Of a DNA stretch of 64,000 nt, positions 8,821 to 17,556 are shown one piece after another. The notes under the pieces are model-generated. The model saw only the letters and a program-made list of their open reading frames with translations. It was not told the DNA's origin and did not search any database. Both the position numbers and the translations under genes were made by a program. Every line of letters begins with the position of its first letter. Position 1 is the first letter of the stretch. Source of the stretch: Pleurocapsa sp. PCC 7327 (GTDB lineage: Bacteria > Cyanobacteriota > Cyanobacteriia > Cyanobacteriales > Microcystaceae); NCBI RefSeq assembly GCF_000317025.1, contig NC_019689.1:819501-883500 (forward strand), in the 5' to 3' direction.

Positions 8821-9774
8821 TCAGTAATCGAATCGCATGGGATTATCGCGATTTTCTACTTCTTCGTCGGAGTAGGATTCGCCTAGGTCGGTGCCGCGAG
8901 AGTTGCGAATCCCCTCAGAAGTATTACGCAGCTCGCGCTCTGGCTCTCTCTCCGATCTAGATTGAGCAGACTCCCGCTCCCAATCGGGACGCTCTCGTTC
9001 TGACTCGTCTATGGGTTGATAATCCACATAATCTGTAGGAATGGATTCCGTATCTTCATAGGGAGTTCCGCCTAGATCCGAAGGACGCGGACGACGTTTT
9101 CTCGGAGGCGCGGAATAGCTTTGGGAAACATCACTTTCTCGACGAGGACGGCGAGGACGAGTGGCTTGGGGTTTTTCTTCCCAATTCTCTTGCGTATCTT
9201 CCCAAACGTCGTAATGACTGCTTGTCGGTTCGGCAGTCGGACGAGGGCGACGCTTGCGGGAAGCTTCTCTGTATTCGTCGTAGCGTTCAGACGAGCGGCG
9301 GCTTCTTTGAGAGCGGGGTTCTTCGGTTTCGTAGCTCGAAGTGCGGCTAGAGCGAGCCTCTTCAGAACCTCTTAAGCTGCGGCGCTTACCTTCGGAATAA
9401 TCTTCTTCCTCGTAAGGTTCTAGACGATCTAACTCGGCTTCTGTATAGACGCGAGTTTTACTAACCGGACGCTTTTCGACAATTGGCGTATTGCGTTTGG
9501 CTTGCTCTACCGTCGCGCCGCGCAAGCGCACTGCCTCTACCGCAAAAAAGATTGCCGTTCCCGTTAGGAGAAACTGACCGAATTGGAGAATGGGATCGAG
9601 CCGCCATCCATTGAATAATAAAATCAGACCGCACAACAAGCCGACAGCAGCAAAAAAGATATCATAGTCTCTCGACAGTTCTGGACGAATGGAGCGCACG
9701 AAATAAAGTCCTACTCCAGCGACTGCCAGAAAAATTCCCAATATAGCGGCTGAGTTCAGCCCAAAATTAACCAT
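8821..9774 (-). CDS. ycf66: Ycf66-family membrane protein
   Basis: A 317-residue protein whose first 95 residues match the Ycf66 family of cyanobacteria and some plastids: an N-terminal helix (ILGIFLAVAGVGLYFV), the conserved RPELSRDYDIFFAAVGLL, then NGWRLDPILQFGQFLLTG, giving about three membrane helices. The rest (about 110-317) is highly charged and low in complexity, rich in Arg, Glu and Ser with repeated RPRR/RKRRPRP motifs, so probably disordered and cytoplasmic or stromal-side. Ycf66 function is not established. It heads an operon with the two TolB-like lipoproteins. Confidence 0.9.
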   Translation of the reverse strand: MVNFGLNSAAILGIFLAVAGVGLYFVRSIRPELSRDYDIFFAAVGLLCGLILLFNGWRLDPILQFGQFLLTGTAIFFAVEAVRLRGATVEQAKRNTPIVEKRPVSKTRVYTEAELDRLEPYEEEDYSEGKRRSLRGSEEARSSRTSSYETEEPRSQRSRRSSERYDEYREASRKRRPRPTAEPTSSHYDVWEDTQENWEEKPQATRPRRPRRESDVSQSYSAPPRKRRPRPSDLGGTPYEDTESIPTDYVDYQPIDESERERPDWERESAQSRSEREPERELRNTSEGIRNSRGTDLGESYSDEEVENRDNPMRFDY

Positions 9775-10166
9775 TATCGCTCTCCGTTCTTCTTTTTTGG
9801 CCCTAAGTGCCGAGGATTTTCTCCGATTTCCGGAACACTTGCCTCTCTGGCTTGGAAACCTTCGCTATAGCGTTAGATTACTATAGGCGAGGATAGACAT
9901 GACTTCTAGCCTGGAATCGGTTTAGAAAAAATCCCTCTGAAACGGGACTTAATGCTCGCACATCAATTATAGGCGATATGCGAACTACCGACATTGACCC
10001 GATCGGGTACGGTCTGGGCTTTTAACTTGACTGGACTTTCCCCTGGCTCAACCTACTGCATTTTTAAACTCCTGCCTGCGAGGTTTTCGATGATTTCTAA
10101 TGGGGATAGGAATTCCCGCGCGGTTTCTTTAAGATAGAGAAGTAAGGACAAAATGATAAATCGCCC
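9775..10166. other. Intergenic region without a recognised gene
   Basis: 392 bases between the divergent ycf66 and M16 protease genes. I see no coding frame, tRNA or known RNA motif. It should hold both promoters, but no convincing -35/-10 pair could be fixed by eye. Confidence 0.4.
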
Positions 10167-11474
10167 ATGACCTCTATTTTGCTCAAATCTCCAACGCTAA
10201 CTATGCCAAAAATTTGTCAACTGCCGAATGGCTTGACAATTATAGCCGAACAGATGCCGGTAGAAGCCGTGAATCTGAATGTATGGCTCAATGTGGGTTC
10301 GGTCATGGAAGCAGACGAAATTAACGGGATGGCTCACTTTTTAGAGCATATGGTGTTTAAGGGAACTCCCCGACTCGGAAGTGGAGAGTTTGAGCGCTTT
10401 ATCGAAGAAAGAGGAGCGATTACGAATGCAGCAACGAGCCAAGAATATACCCACTACTACATCACGACGGCTCCCAGAGATTTTGCCGAACTGGCTCCAT
10501 TGCAGTTAGATGTCATCCTTAACCCCAGCGTTCCCGAAGCGGCTTTCGAGAGAGAGCGATTGGTGGTGCTAGAAGAAATTCGTCGTTCGGAGGACAATCC
10601 CCGTCGTCGCACTTTTTACAGAGCCATGGAAACCTGTTTTAAAAGCTTGCCCTATCGCCGTCCGGTTTTGGGTTCTGCTTCAGTTATCAAGAAGTTAACC
10701 CCTCAACAAATGCGAGACTTTCACGCCTACTGGTATCGCCCCCAATCAATGACGGCTGTTGTCGTGGGCAATCTGCCTGTAGAGGAGTCGATCGATATTG
10801 TGGCAAAAGGATTTTTAGAAGTCGGAGGTTGTCGAGACCCCGGAGGAGGCGTCTGTAGAGAAGTTCCAAGTCAGAGTTCGCAATTTTTAACTCCCGAACC
10901 GCCTTTTAGAGACATCGTGCGCCGAGAATTCGTCGATGATAGCCTACAACAATCGCGTTTGGTCATGACGTGGCGAGTTCCCGGACTGACGGCTCTCTCC
11001 CAAACCTATGCGCTGGACGTTTTGGCGGTCATTTTAGGACAGGGTAAGGTGTCTCGGCTATTTCGGGATCTCAGAGAGGAGCGAGGACTGGTATCGCAGG
11101 TGGGGGCGAGCAATATGACTCAGGGAGTACAGGGCGTTTTTTATATTTCAGCCCAATTGCCGACAGAAAATATTTCTGAAGTAGAAGCCGCGATCGCCGA
11201 ACACATTCGTAAAATTCAAACAGAGTCAGTGACGGAAGCAGAACTTGCTCGCATTCGTACCCAGGTTGCCAATCGCTTTATTTTTAGCAATGAAAGACCG
11301 AGCGATCGCGCTAATCTCTATGGTTACTACTACTCTCAGTTGCGAGATTTAGAACCCGCCCTCAATTACCCTGCCTATATCCAATCTCTCGAAGTTGCCG
11401 ATCTCCAAGCCGCAGCTCAACGCTATCTCGATCCGGATGCTTATGGCATAGTCGTCATGAAACCCACTGCTTAA
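10167..11474 (+). CDS. M16-family zinc metalloprotease
   Basis: A 435-residue single-unit insulinase-like peptidase. The inverted zinc motif HxxEH is His57-Phe-Leu-Glu60-His61 in MAHFLEHMVFKG, and the third zinc ligand is Glu137 in VVLEEIRRSED, 76 residues later, as in active members. The N-terminal catalytic half (about 15-225) is followed by the structural half, with the R/Y pair near ERPSDRANLYGYYY. Many family members work as heterodimers with an inactive partner; no second M16 gene is adjacent. Met13 (LTMPKICQLPNGL) is a possible shorter start. The stop codon lies in a perfect 14-base tandem duplication. Confidence 0.9.
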   Translation: MTSILLKSPTLTMPKICQLPNGLTIIAEQMPVEAVNLNVWLNVGSVMEADEINGMAHFLEHMVFKGTPRLGSGEFERFIEERGAITNAATSQEYTHYYITTAPRDFAELAPLQLDVILNPSVPEAAFERERLVVLEEIRRSEDNPRRRTFYRAMETCFKSLPYRRPVLGSASVIKKLTPQQMRDFHAYWYRPQSMTAVVVGNLPVEESIDIVAKGFLEVGGCRDPGGGVCREVPSQSSQFLTPEPPFRDIVRREFVDDSLQQSRLVMTWRVPGLTALSQTYALDVLAVILGQGKVSRLFRDLREERGLVSQVGASNMTQGVQGVFYISAQLPTENISEVEAAIAEHIRKIQTESVTEAELARIRTQVANRFIFSNERPSDRANLYGYYYSQLRDLEPALNYPAYIQSLEVADLQAAAQRYLDPDAYGIVVMKPTA

Positions 11475-11488
11475 AACCCACTGCTTAA
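11461..11488. repeat. Perfect 14-base tandem duplication across a stop codon
   Basis: AACCCACTGCTTAA occurs twice head to tail (11461-11474 and 11475-11488). The first copy carries the TAA of the M16 protease gene; the second carries a spare TAA. Confidence 0.95.
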
Positions 11489-11570
11489 GAAGAAAAAAAT
11501 AAAAAGGAAAAGGGAAAAAAATTTTTTACCTTCTTACTTTTTGTCTTTTAACTTTTACCTTTTGCCTTGT
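11489..11570. repeat. Purine-rich then pyrimidine-rich low-complexity spacer
   Basis: About 40 bases of A/G-rich sequence (GAAGAAAAAAATAAAAAGG) are followed by about 40 bases of its rough complement (CTTTTTGTCTTTTAAC), making a long imperfect inverted repeat. It may end transcription of the M16 protease gene. Confidence 0.5.
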
Positions 11571-11574
11571 AATA

Positions 11575-12444
11575 ATGTGGAATCAAATTGCCGATCGCAT
11601 TTCTCAAGTTACTGGAGAAAAGTTTCAGGTTAAGGATCGCCGTTCTGTCAGCGGTGGCTGCATCAATCAAGGTTATGCACTGATAGGGAATGGATCGACA
11701 TACTTCGTCAAACTCAATCAAGCCTCCCAGGTCGATATGTTTGAAGCAGAAGCCCTGGGATTAAAACAAATGCTGGCAACTCAAACGATTCGCGTTCCCG
11801 TGCCGATTTGCTGGGGAGTGATAGATCGTTCCAGCTATCTCGTAATGGAATGGCTCGAATTTGGAAGCCCAACGACTCGCGCTTGGGAACAGATGGGTCG
11901 CAAACTAGCTGCTATGCATCAAGCGGGCGGTTCTGCTAAGTTTGGTTGGGAGCGCAATAATACAATTGGGTCAACGCCACAAATCAATACTTGGACGGAA
12001 AACTGGGCAGATTTTTTTGCCGAACACCGCATTGGCTACCAGTTACAACTCGCCAAGCGGCGAGGCGGGGGTTTTCCCGATTATTTTCAAGTGGTAGAAG
12101 TCGTCAGAGATCATCTAGCCGATAGAACTCCGAAACCGTCTTTGGTACATGGCGATTTATGGTCGGGGAATGCAGCTGTAACGAATGCGGGAGAACCCGT
12201 TATTTTAGATCCTGCTACTTATTATGGCGATCGCGAAGTAGATATTGCCATGACCGAACTCTTCGGCGGTTTTCCAGCCGCTTTTTATCGCGGCTACAAT
12301 GAAGTTTTTCCTTTAGAGGAAGGCTATCAACAACGCAAAACCCTCTACAATCTTTACCACATCCTCAATCACTTCAATCTTTTTGGTGGAGGATATGGTT
12401 CCCAAGCCAATCGAATGCTTCAACAAATTCTTTCTGGCAAGTAA
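11575..12444 (+). CDS. Fructosamine/ketosamine-3-kinase family protein
   Basis: A 289-residue kinase of the fructosamine-3-kinase family, which phosphorylates sugar-derived ketosamines on glycated proteins and small molecules so that they decompose (protein repair). The aminoglycoside-phosphotransferase-like core is visible: the N-lobe with SGGCINQGY and YFVKLNQ (ATP-binding Lys), the catalytic loop VHGDLWSGN (family HGDLWxGN) and the metal-binding DPATYYGDREVD. Full length for the family, with no signal peptide, so cytoplasmic. It stands alone and is convergent with rpsU. Confidence 0.92.
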   Translation: MWNQIADRISQVTGEKFQVKDRRSVSGGCINQGYALIGNGSTYFVKLNQASQVDMFEAEALGLKQMLATQTIRVPVPICWGVIDRSSYLVMEWLEFGSPTTRAWEQMGRKLAAMHQAGGSAKFGWERNNTIGSTPQINTWTENWADFFAEHRIGYQLQLAKRRGGGFPDYFQVVEVVRDHLADRTPKPSLVHGDLWSGNAAVTNAGEPVILDPATYYGDREVDIAMTELFGGFPAAFYRGYNEVFPLEEGYQQRKTLYNLYHILNHFNLFGGGYGSQANRMLQQILSGK

Positions 12445-12446
12445 AG

Positions 12447-12488
12447 GGTAATGGGTTATTGCTAAGTTATCAAACCACTCCCATTACC
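12447..12488. terminator. Inverted repeat between convergent genes, candidate bidirectional terminator
   Basis: GGTAATGGG (12447-12455) and CCCATTACC (12480-12488) form a perfect 9-base stem around a 24-base loop, between the fructosamine kinase gene (+) and rpsU (-). No long T-run follows, so termination activity is inferred from position. Confidence 0.45.
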
Positions 12489-12507
12489 GATTTAACCATT
12501 TATTTAA

Positions 12508-12684
12508 TTAACGAAAACGCTTTTTACGACGGGCTACAGCTTTCCGCTTTTTCTTTTCAATGGGAGTCTCGAAGTGGCGACGACGCTTAATATCTGCAAA
12601 AATTCCCGCTTTAGAGACTTGACGCTTAAAGCGGCGTAAGGCTGATTCAATATTTTCGTTTTGTCCTACAACCACCTGGGTCAT
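12508..12684 (-). CDS. rpsU: 30S ribosomal protein S21
   Basis: A 58-residue small basic protein read from ATG at 12684-12682 to TAA at 12508. It begins [20 protein letters not shown] and ends in the basic tail [15 protein letters not shown], the classic S21 layout. S21 sits near the anti-Shine-Dalgarno region of the 30S subunit and supports initiation. Bases AGGAG lie just upstream on the minus strand (TTAGGAGGAAACTGA before ATG), a strong ribosome-binding site. Confidence 0.96.
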   Translation of the reverse strand: MTQVVVGQNENIESALRRFKRQVSKAGIFADIKRRRHFETPIEKKKRKAVARRKKRFR

Positions 12685-13004
12685 TCAGTTTCCTCCTAAA
12701 ACATTAGACTTGTAAGTAAAAAACGCGGGTGATGTTTGTTTGTTTGACGATTGGGAGAAGGTTTCGATCGAGCTATTGTCATAAAGCGTCAAAAATAGTC
12801 GAGGATAGGATACCCCCGACCTCTAGTCGGCTTGCTTTTTTTAATACTGATTTTTCTTCTCCTCTGCAATCTTAACACGAGACGATTAATCTCTGAGAAA
12901 TTGAGAGAGAGAGGTTTTCCCTATTCTCATACAGACATTCCATCGACTAAATCCGCCATTGCACGGCGGATATTGTCTATACGACTCTCGATTTTCCAAC
13001 AACA
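12685..13004. other. Intergenic region upstream of rpsU
   Basis: 320 bases between the rpsU start and the purH end, both on the minus strand. It should hold the rpsU promoter. I see no gene or recognised RNA; a short plus-strand frame at 12832-13020 does not look like a protein. Confidence 0.4.
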
Positions 13005-14555
13005 TCAATGCAAGAAATGACGGATGCCAGTCAACACCATCACTAACCCTAACTCGTCGGCAGCCTCAATAGAATCTTTATCCCTCAAAGAACCTCCCGG
13101 TTGAACGATCGCTACAATTCCAGCTGTGGCAGCCGTCCGCACCGAATCATCAAAGGGAAAGAATCCATCGCTAGCTAGAAATCCGCCTTTGGCTTTCTCT
13201 CCCGCTTGTTCGAGGGCAATTTTAACCGAACCGAGGCGATTCATCTGTCCGGCTCCGACCCCCAAGGTCGCGCGATTTTTGGTTACAACAATAGCATTGG
13301 ATTTAACGTGCTTGGCGACTTTCCAAGCAAACAGCAATTCCGCCATTTGTTCTGGAGTGGGTTGCTTTTGGGTGACGATTTGCCAACTATCGGGACTATC
13401 GATAACATCATCAGACGCTTGGACTAAAATTCCCCCTGCGATTACTTTTGCTGTGTATTTGGGACCGCTTTTGAAATCTGGCAGAATTAACACCCTCAGA
13501 TTGGATTTTGTGGCTAGAATTTCTTGGGCTTCTGACTCGCATCCCGGCGCTACAATACATTCTAAGAATGTTTTGGTCAGTGCTTTCGCTGTTGCAGCGT
13601 CGATGGGTTGATTGAGTGCGACAATTCCTCCAAAAGCCGAGGTAGAGTCGGCATTGAAAGCTTTTTGATAGGCTTCGGCTAGCGTCGTTCCGACAGCCAC
13701 GCCGCAGGGATTGGTATGCTTGAGAATAGCGGCGGCGGGTTCTTTAGGGTCGAATTCGACGATAATGCGCCGTGCGGCTTCTAAATCTACCAGATTATTG
13801 TAACTGAGTTCTTTTCCTTGCAATTTTGTCGCGGCTGCCCATCCTGACGGTTGCGTTCCGGTTTTATACCAACTGGCGCTTTGATGGGGATTTTCTCCGT
13901 AGCGGAGGGATTGTAATTCTTCTCCAGTAAGGCTGAAACGAGTTGGAAGGGAACTTTCTGCTTTTGAGGCGAGACTGGCAAAGTAAGACGCGATCGCGCC
14001 ATCATAAGCATTAGTCAGCGCAAAGGTTTCTTCTGCCATTTTTCGACGAAACGCTAGGGAAGTGTCTCCATTATTTTGGCGTAATTCCTGAATATAGAAA
14101 TCATAATGTTTGGGATTAGACAAAACTGTCACATGGGCGAAGTTTTTCGCCGCCGCGCGTAACATTGCTGGACCTCCGATATCAATCTGCTCGATCGCTT
14201 GTTGCTCGGTTACATCGGGTTTGGAAATTGTCTGCTCGAAAGGATAGAGATTTACTACCACCAAATCTAAAGGACGGATTTGGTTCGCTTCCATATCTAC
14301 CACGTCATCGGGAACATCTCGCCGCCCTAAAATTCCCCCATGGATGCGAGGATGAAGGGTTTTGACTCTTCCTCCCAAAATCTCTGGAAATCCCGTGTAG
14401 TCGCTTACTTTGGTAACGGGCAATCCTGCTGCTTTTAGGGCATTGGCAGTTCCTCCACTGCTAATTAACTCAAATCCAAACTCTTCTACCAGTTGACGGG
14501 CCAGCTCGAGCAGCCCCGTCTTATCAGATACACTGAGCAGCGCTAAACGTGCCAT
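13005..14555 (-). CDS. purH: Bifunctional AICAR transformylase / IMP cyclohydrolase
   Basis: Catalyses the last two steps of de novo IMP synthesis. The 516-residue protein has the N-terminal MGS-like cyclohydrolase domain (1 to about 190, ARLALLSVSDKTGL, GGRVKTLHPRIHGGIL) and the C-terminal formyltransferase (about 200-516) with the catalytic KHTNPCG motif and SAFGGIVALN. Length and start fit the family exactly. It is monocistronic here, with a long AT-rich region upstream. Confidence 0.97.
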   Translation of the reverse strand: MARLALLSVSDKTGLLELARQLVEEFGFELISSGGTANALKAAGLPVTKVSDYTGFPEILGGRVKTLHPRIHGGILGRRDVPDDVVDMEANQIRPLDLVVVNLYPFEQTISKPDVTEQQAIEQIDIGGPAMLRAAAKNFAHVTVLSNPKHYDFYIQELRQNNGDTSLAFRRKMAEETFALTNAYDGAIASYFASLASKAESSLPTRFSLTGEELQSLRYGENPHQSASWYKTGTQPSGWAAATKLQGKELSYNNLVDLEAARRIIVEFDPKEPAAAILKHTNPCGVAVGTTLAEAYQKAFNADSTSAFGGIVALNQPIDAATAKALTKTFLECIVAPGCESEAQEILATKSNLRVLILPDFKSGPKYTAKVIAGGILVQASDDVIDSPDSWQIVTQKQPTPEQMAELLFAWKVAKHVKSNAIVVTKNRATLGVGAGQMNRLGSVKIALEQAGEKAKGGFLASDGFFPFDDSVRTAATAGIVAIVQPGGSLRDKDSIEAADELGLVMVLTGIRHFLH

Positions 14556-15070
14556 AACAAAACTATCTCCTTAGTATTAGCGATCGATAATTATCCCAGC
14601 TAATACTATAGACTTTACTAAATCTTGAAAACTAAAAAAGTCTTAAAAATTCTAGGAAATCAGTATGAGTTTTTTAATATCTTCAAAAGACTCTTTGATT
14701 TAAATCAAAACTTTTAGTGATAATTGCAATTTATTTTAGTTATTCTCGATCGATCTTGCAGTTTTTAGAAAAAATTGAAAATTTTAAACGAAGTATATTT
14801 TGTGCATTTAAGTTGCATTTTTACAAGCGCTATAATAACTAATAAAAAATAATGGCTTTGGTTTATAGCGAATCTTTAAATGGCCATAGGAACGCGAGCG
14901 ACTGTAAAGCGTTGCCAGACAAAAAATTTGAGGAAGATGGGGGATAGGAAATGGGGGTGGCTGGGGAATGGAGAGAGCGTTATTTCTAGAAAGGAAAACT
15001 AATTCTCAGTAAAAGCTCATCTTAGTGCGAAAATCTGCATAAAATTGGTGTTAAGCATAGAGGCGAGAAA
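14556..15070. other. AT-rich intergenic region between purH and the YtxH gene
   Basis: 515 bases without a recognised gene between divergent purH and the YtxH-domain gene. Seen: a perfect 8-base inverted repeat CGCTATAA (14828-14835) / TTATAGCG (14863-14870), a G-rich run near 14936-14975 (GGGGGATAGGAAATGGGGG) of the kind dispersed elsewhere in the window, and runs of A and T. Promoters for both flanking genes are expected here. Confidence 0.4.
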
Positions 15071-15418
15071 ATGAAAAAAGGTAATGGAGGAGCATTTCTG
15101 GCAGGAATGCTAGTGGGTGGTGCGATTGGTACGATAGCGGGACTGTTAATCGCCCCGCGTTCTGGCAAAGAAACGCGACGAATTTTAAAGAAATCGGCTG
15201 ATGCTCTGCCAGAGTTAGCAGAAGATCTATCTACGAGCGTACAACTACAAGCCGATCGCTTATCGGAGTCGGCTATGCGAAACTGGAATGAGACGCTTGG
15301 TCGTCTTAAAGAAGCGATCGCGGCTGGGATTGAAGCCAGCCAGATAGAAGCGCAAGAACGCCAACAACCTCGCCAAGTTACCGTCGATACTAATTCCTCA
15401 GAAAATCATCATTTATAG
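15071..15418 (+). CDS. YtxH-domain protein
   Basis: A 115-residue protein with the YtxH/general-stress signature: an N-terminal glycine-rich membrane segment (about residues 8-28, GAFLAGMLVGGAIGTIAG) then LLIAPRSGKETR, followed by an amphipathic helix that is probably a coiled coil. Its biochemical role is unknown. It is 11 bases from the next gene, which also encodes an N-terminal membrane helix plus a coiled-coil region, so the two form an operon. Confidence 0.85.
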   Translation: MKKGNGGAFLAGMLVGGAIGTIAGLLIAPRSGKETRRILKKSADALPELAEDLSTSVQLQADRLSESAMRNWNETLGRLKEAIAAGIEASQIEAQERQQPRQVTVDTNSSENHHL

Positions 15419-15429
15419 GCTACTAAAGC

Positions 15430-15903
15430 GTGAGCGATCCCATATTTTGGCTTGGACTTTCCATTTTACTGGTAGCCGTCAGTTTGACGGCTGTATTGAT
15501 TGCTGCCCTCCCCGCTTTGCAAGAACTCGCACGGGCAGCTCGCAGTGCGGAAAAACTCTTCGATACTCTCAGACGAGAATTTCCACCGACGCTCGAAGCC
15601 ATTCGTTTGACGGGATTGGAAATTAGCGAGCTGACGGACGATATCAATGATGGCGTTAAAAGCGCCTCCGGCGTTGTCAAGCAAGTCGATCTCAGCCTTA
15701 GCAGTGCCAGAAAGCAGATTAGTAAAGTCCAAATAGGGACTCATAGCGTCGTCGCTGGCGTAAAAGCAGCCTGGCAAACCTGGAATGGCTATCCTAATCG
15801 TCGGAAAAATCGTTCGAGCGAGCGCTTAAACCCTTCTGTACAAGCACCGTTTGAGGTTCGCGATCGCTCGCGCTCCGAGCGAGAGGCACAAGACAAAGAG
15901 TAA
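15430..15903 (+). CDS. DUF948-like membrane-anchored coiled-coil protein
   Basis: A 157-residue protein starting at GTG (15430). One membrane helix (about 6-28, FWLGLSILLVAVSLTAVLI) is followed by a long helical region (30-110) with heptad-like spacing (AARSAEKLFDTLRREFPPTLEAI), then a basic, Arg/Ser-rich tail (118-157). This resembles DUF948 proteins, often found beside YtxH proteins. Likely membrane- or envelope-associated; function unknown. Confidence 0.75.
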   Translation: MSDPIFWLGLSILLVAVSLTAVLIAALPALQELARAARSAEKLFDTLRREFPPTLEAIRLTGLEISELTDDINDGVKSASGVVKQVDLSLSSARKQISKVQIGTHSVVAGVKAAWQTWNGYPNRRKNRSSERLNPSVQAPFEVRDRSRSEREAQDKE

Positions 15904-16016
15904 ACATTGCTAGCTTCGATGGTTTGACTTCCGACTTAATATCAGTAATCTTAAAATAAAGTAAACAAGTGTAAAGAAACTCAGGGTTTAATTTAAGGTC
16001 TTTAGTCAAAATTGCC

Positions 16017-16823
16017 ATGCAAAATTCTTGGATTCAGCGGCTCTCAATCATTATAGTCGCCTGTTGTTTAACCTTATTGACTTGGGTCGTTGCCCCAGCC
16101 CCAGCGCGTGCGGTCAACAATCCAGAGCTATTGCCCGATACGGTTACTCCCGTGGTCGATCTTGCCAATTACCTTCCCAAACTTCAGGAAGAATCTTTGA
16201 TTAAACATATCAATGAGTTTGAGGCGCAGACTGGCTGGAAACTCAGGGTACTGACTCAGTACGAGCGCTCTCCCGGAAGAGCAGTAATTAATTTCTGGGG
16301 GCTGGACGATAAAAGCATCCTCCTAGTCGCTGACGGGCGGGGAGGAAATCTGCTGGCTTTCAGCATCGGCGATGCTGTCTACGAACTCCTGCCTCGTACC
16401 TTCTGGATCGAATTACAAGCTCGTTTCGGGAATATGTACTTCGTGCGAGACAATGGCGAAAATAACGCGATCGCCCAATCCTTAGAAACCGTTGAAAATT
16501 GTTTGCTTAGAGGAGGCTGTCGCGTCGTTCCCGGACTGCCGAGGGAACAGTGGATTCTCACGCTCGCTACTTCAATCGCAGGCGGGATCGTTTGCGGACT
16601 GGCAGCAATTCCCCGCAAAGAAGGACAAAAATTTGCTTGGCAATGGGTTTTGATTATGTCGCCGCTGTGGGGGATTTTATTTATTTCTTTTGGCATTGGA
16701 CCGGTAGTCAGCCGGACTTCGGATTGGTTGCCGCTCTTTCGCAACGTCATCGGTTTTGCGCTCGGAGGATTGGTTGCCTATCTCTCGCCGCTAGTCAATC
16801 AACCAACTGCTTCAAAAACTTAA
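16017..16823 (+). CDS. TPM-domain protein (thylakoid-lumen TLP18.3-like)
   Basis: A 268-residue exported membrane protein. The signal peptide (about 1-32) ends in APARA. The TPM domain (about 45-165) shows LPKLQEESLIKHINEFEAQTG and the conserved DKSILLVADG. Two or three C-terminal membrane helices follow (about 178-195, 207-228 and 240-258). Plant relatives take part in photosystem II repair; a similar thylakoid role is an inference. The gene is monocistronic. Confidence 0.82.
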   Translation: MQNSWIQRLSIIIVACCLTLLTWVVAPAPARAVNNPELLPDTVTPVVDLANYLPKLQEESLIKHINEFEAQTGWKLRVLTQYERSPGRAVINFWGLDDKSILLVADGRGGNLLAFSIGDAVYELLPRTFWIELQARFGNMYFVRDNGENNAIAQSLETVENCLLRGGCRVVPGLPREQWILTLATSIAGGIVCGLAAIPRKEGQKFAWQWVLIMSPLWGILFISFGIGPVVSRTSDWLPLFRNVIGFALGGLVAYLSPLVNQPTASKT

Positions 16824-16872
16824 GGAATCAAAATGAATGGCGAGCGGCGATGGCTTAGCCATTAAGATAACT

Positions 16873-16900
16873 GTACGGGCGATTTGCCAATCGCCCCTAC
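16873..16900. repeat. Dispersed palindromic repeat (GTACGGGCG...CGCCCCTAC type)
   Basis: GGGCGATT (16877-16884) and AATCGCCC (16889-16896) form a perfect 8-base stem with a 4-base loop, flanked by GTAC and CTAC, which extend the stem with one mismatch. The ends resemble those of the element at 43867-43933, so this is a small repeat family. It could terminate the TPM-protein transcript. Confidence 0.7.
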
Positions 16901-16930
16901 CGATAACGAATAGCAGATAACCGATAATTC

Positions 16931-17545
16931 ATGATGGAATGGCACGTAACAGACGCGCAAAGTCTGGCGATCGTTGACAGCGAAATCGGCGATACAGAAT
17001 TAGCTCCTGCTGAATATGAAATAGTGCGTCGCGTTATTTACGCAACGGCTGATTTTGAATATAAGTCTTTGATTCGATTTTCTGAGAAGGCACTTCAGGT
17101 AGGAGCAGCCGCTTTAGCTGCCCGCACCACCATAATCGTTGACGTACCAATGGTGCAGGTCGGAATCTTGACGAACTTGCAAAAAACCTTTGCCAATCCA
17201 GTCTATTGCAGCATGGAAACCAGTACTCGACCTCAAAAAGAAAAGACACAGACAGCCTGGGGGATGGAAACCTTAGCCAGACGCTATCCAGAAGCAATTT
17301 TCGTTATCGGACAATCTCAGACTGCCTTAGCAGGTTTGGTCGAATTAGTCAAGCAAAATGGGATTAAACCTGCTTTGGCGATCGGCACGCCATCGGGCTT
17401 TATTGGCGTAGATGAAGCAAAAGCCCAATTAAAAGCGTCTTCAATTCCCTACATCAGCGCTGATGGTCGCAAAGGGAGTTCCGTGGTGGCAGTAGCCATT
17501 GTCAATGGATTAATCGATTTAGCTTGGCAGATTTATGGGCAATAG
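16931..17545 (+). CDS. cobH: Precorrin-8X methylmutase family protein (CbiC/CobH)
   Basis: A 204-residue CbiC/CobH-fold protein. The family moves a methyl group from C-11 to C-12 of (cobalt-)precorrin-8 to make (hydrogeno)cobyrinic acid in cobalamin synthesis. Family landmarks: IVRRVIYATADFEY (31-44), VDVPMVQVGI, FVIGQSQTAL, AIGTPSGFIGV and the glycine-rich GRKGSSVVAVAIVNGL. The catalytic His in the motif usually written RVIHTTAD is replaced by Tyr37 in this reading. So it is either a cyanobacterial variant active site or a non-catalytic paralogue. No other cobalamin gene is adjacent. Start: tandem ATG codons at 16931 and 16934. Confidence 0.85.
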   Translation: MMEWHVTDAQSLAIVDSEIGDTELAPAEYEIVRRVIYATADFEYKSLIRFSEKALQVGAAALAARTTIIVDVPMVQVGILTNLQKTFANPVYCSMETSTRPQKEKTQTAWGMETLARRYPEAIFVIGQSQTALAGLVELVKQNGIKPALAIGTPSGFIGVDEAKAQLKASSIPYISADGRKGSSVVAVAIVNGLIDLAWQIYGQ

Positions 17546-17556
17546 AATCTTAACAC

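Noticed and set aside
8821-9774. Opposite-strand Arg/Phe-rich frame at 9121-9375
   Set aside because: It is the antisense of the charged Ycf66 tail and has no protein character.
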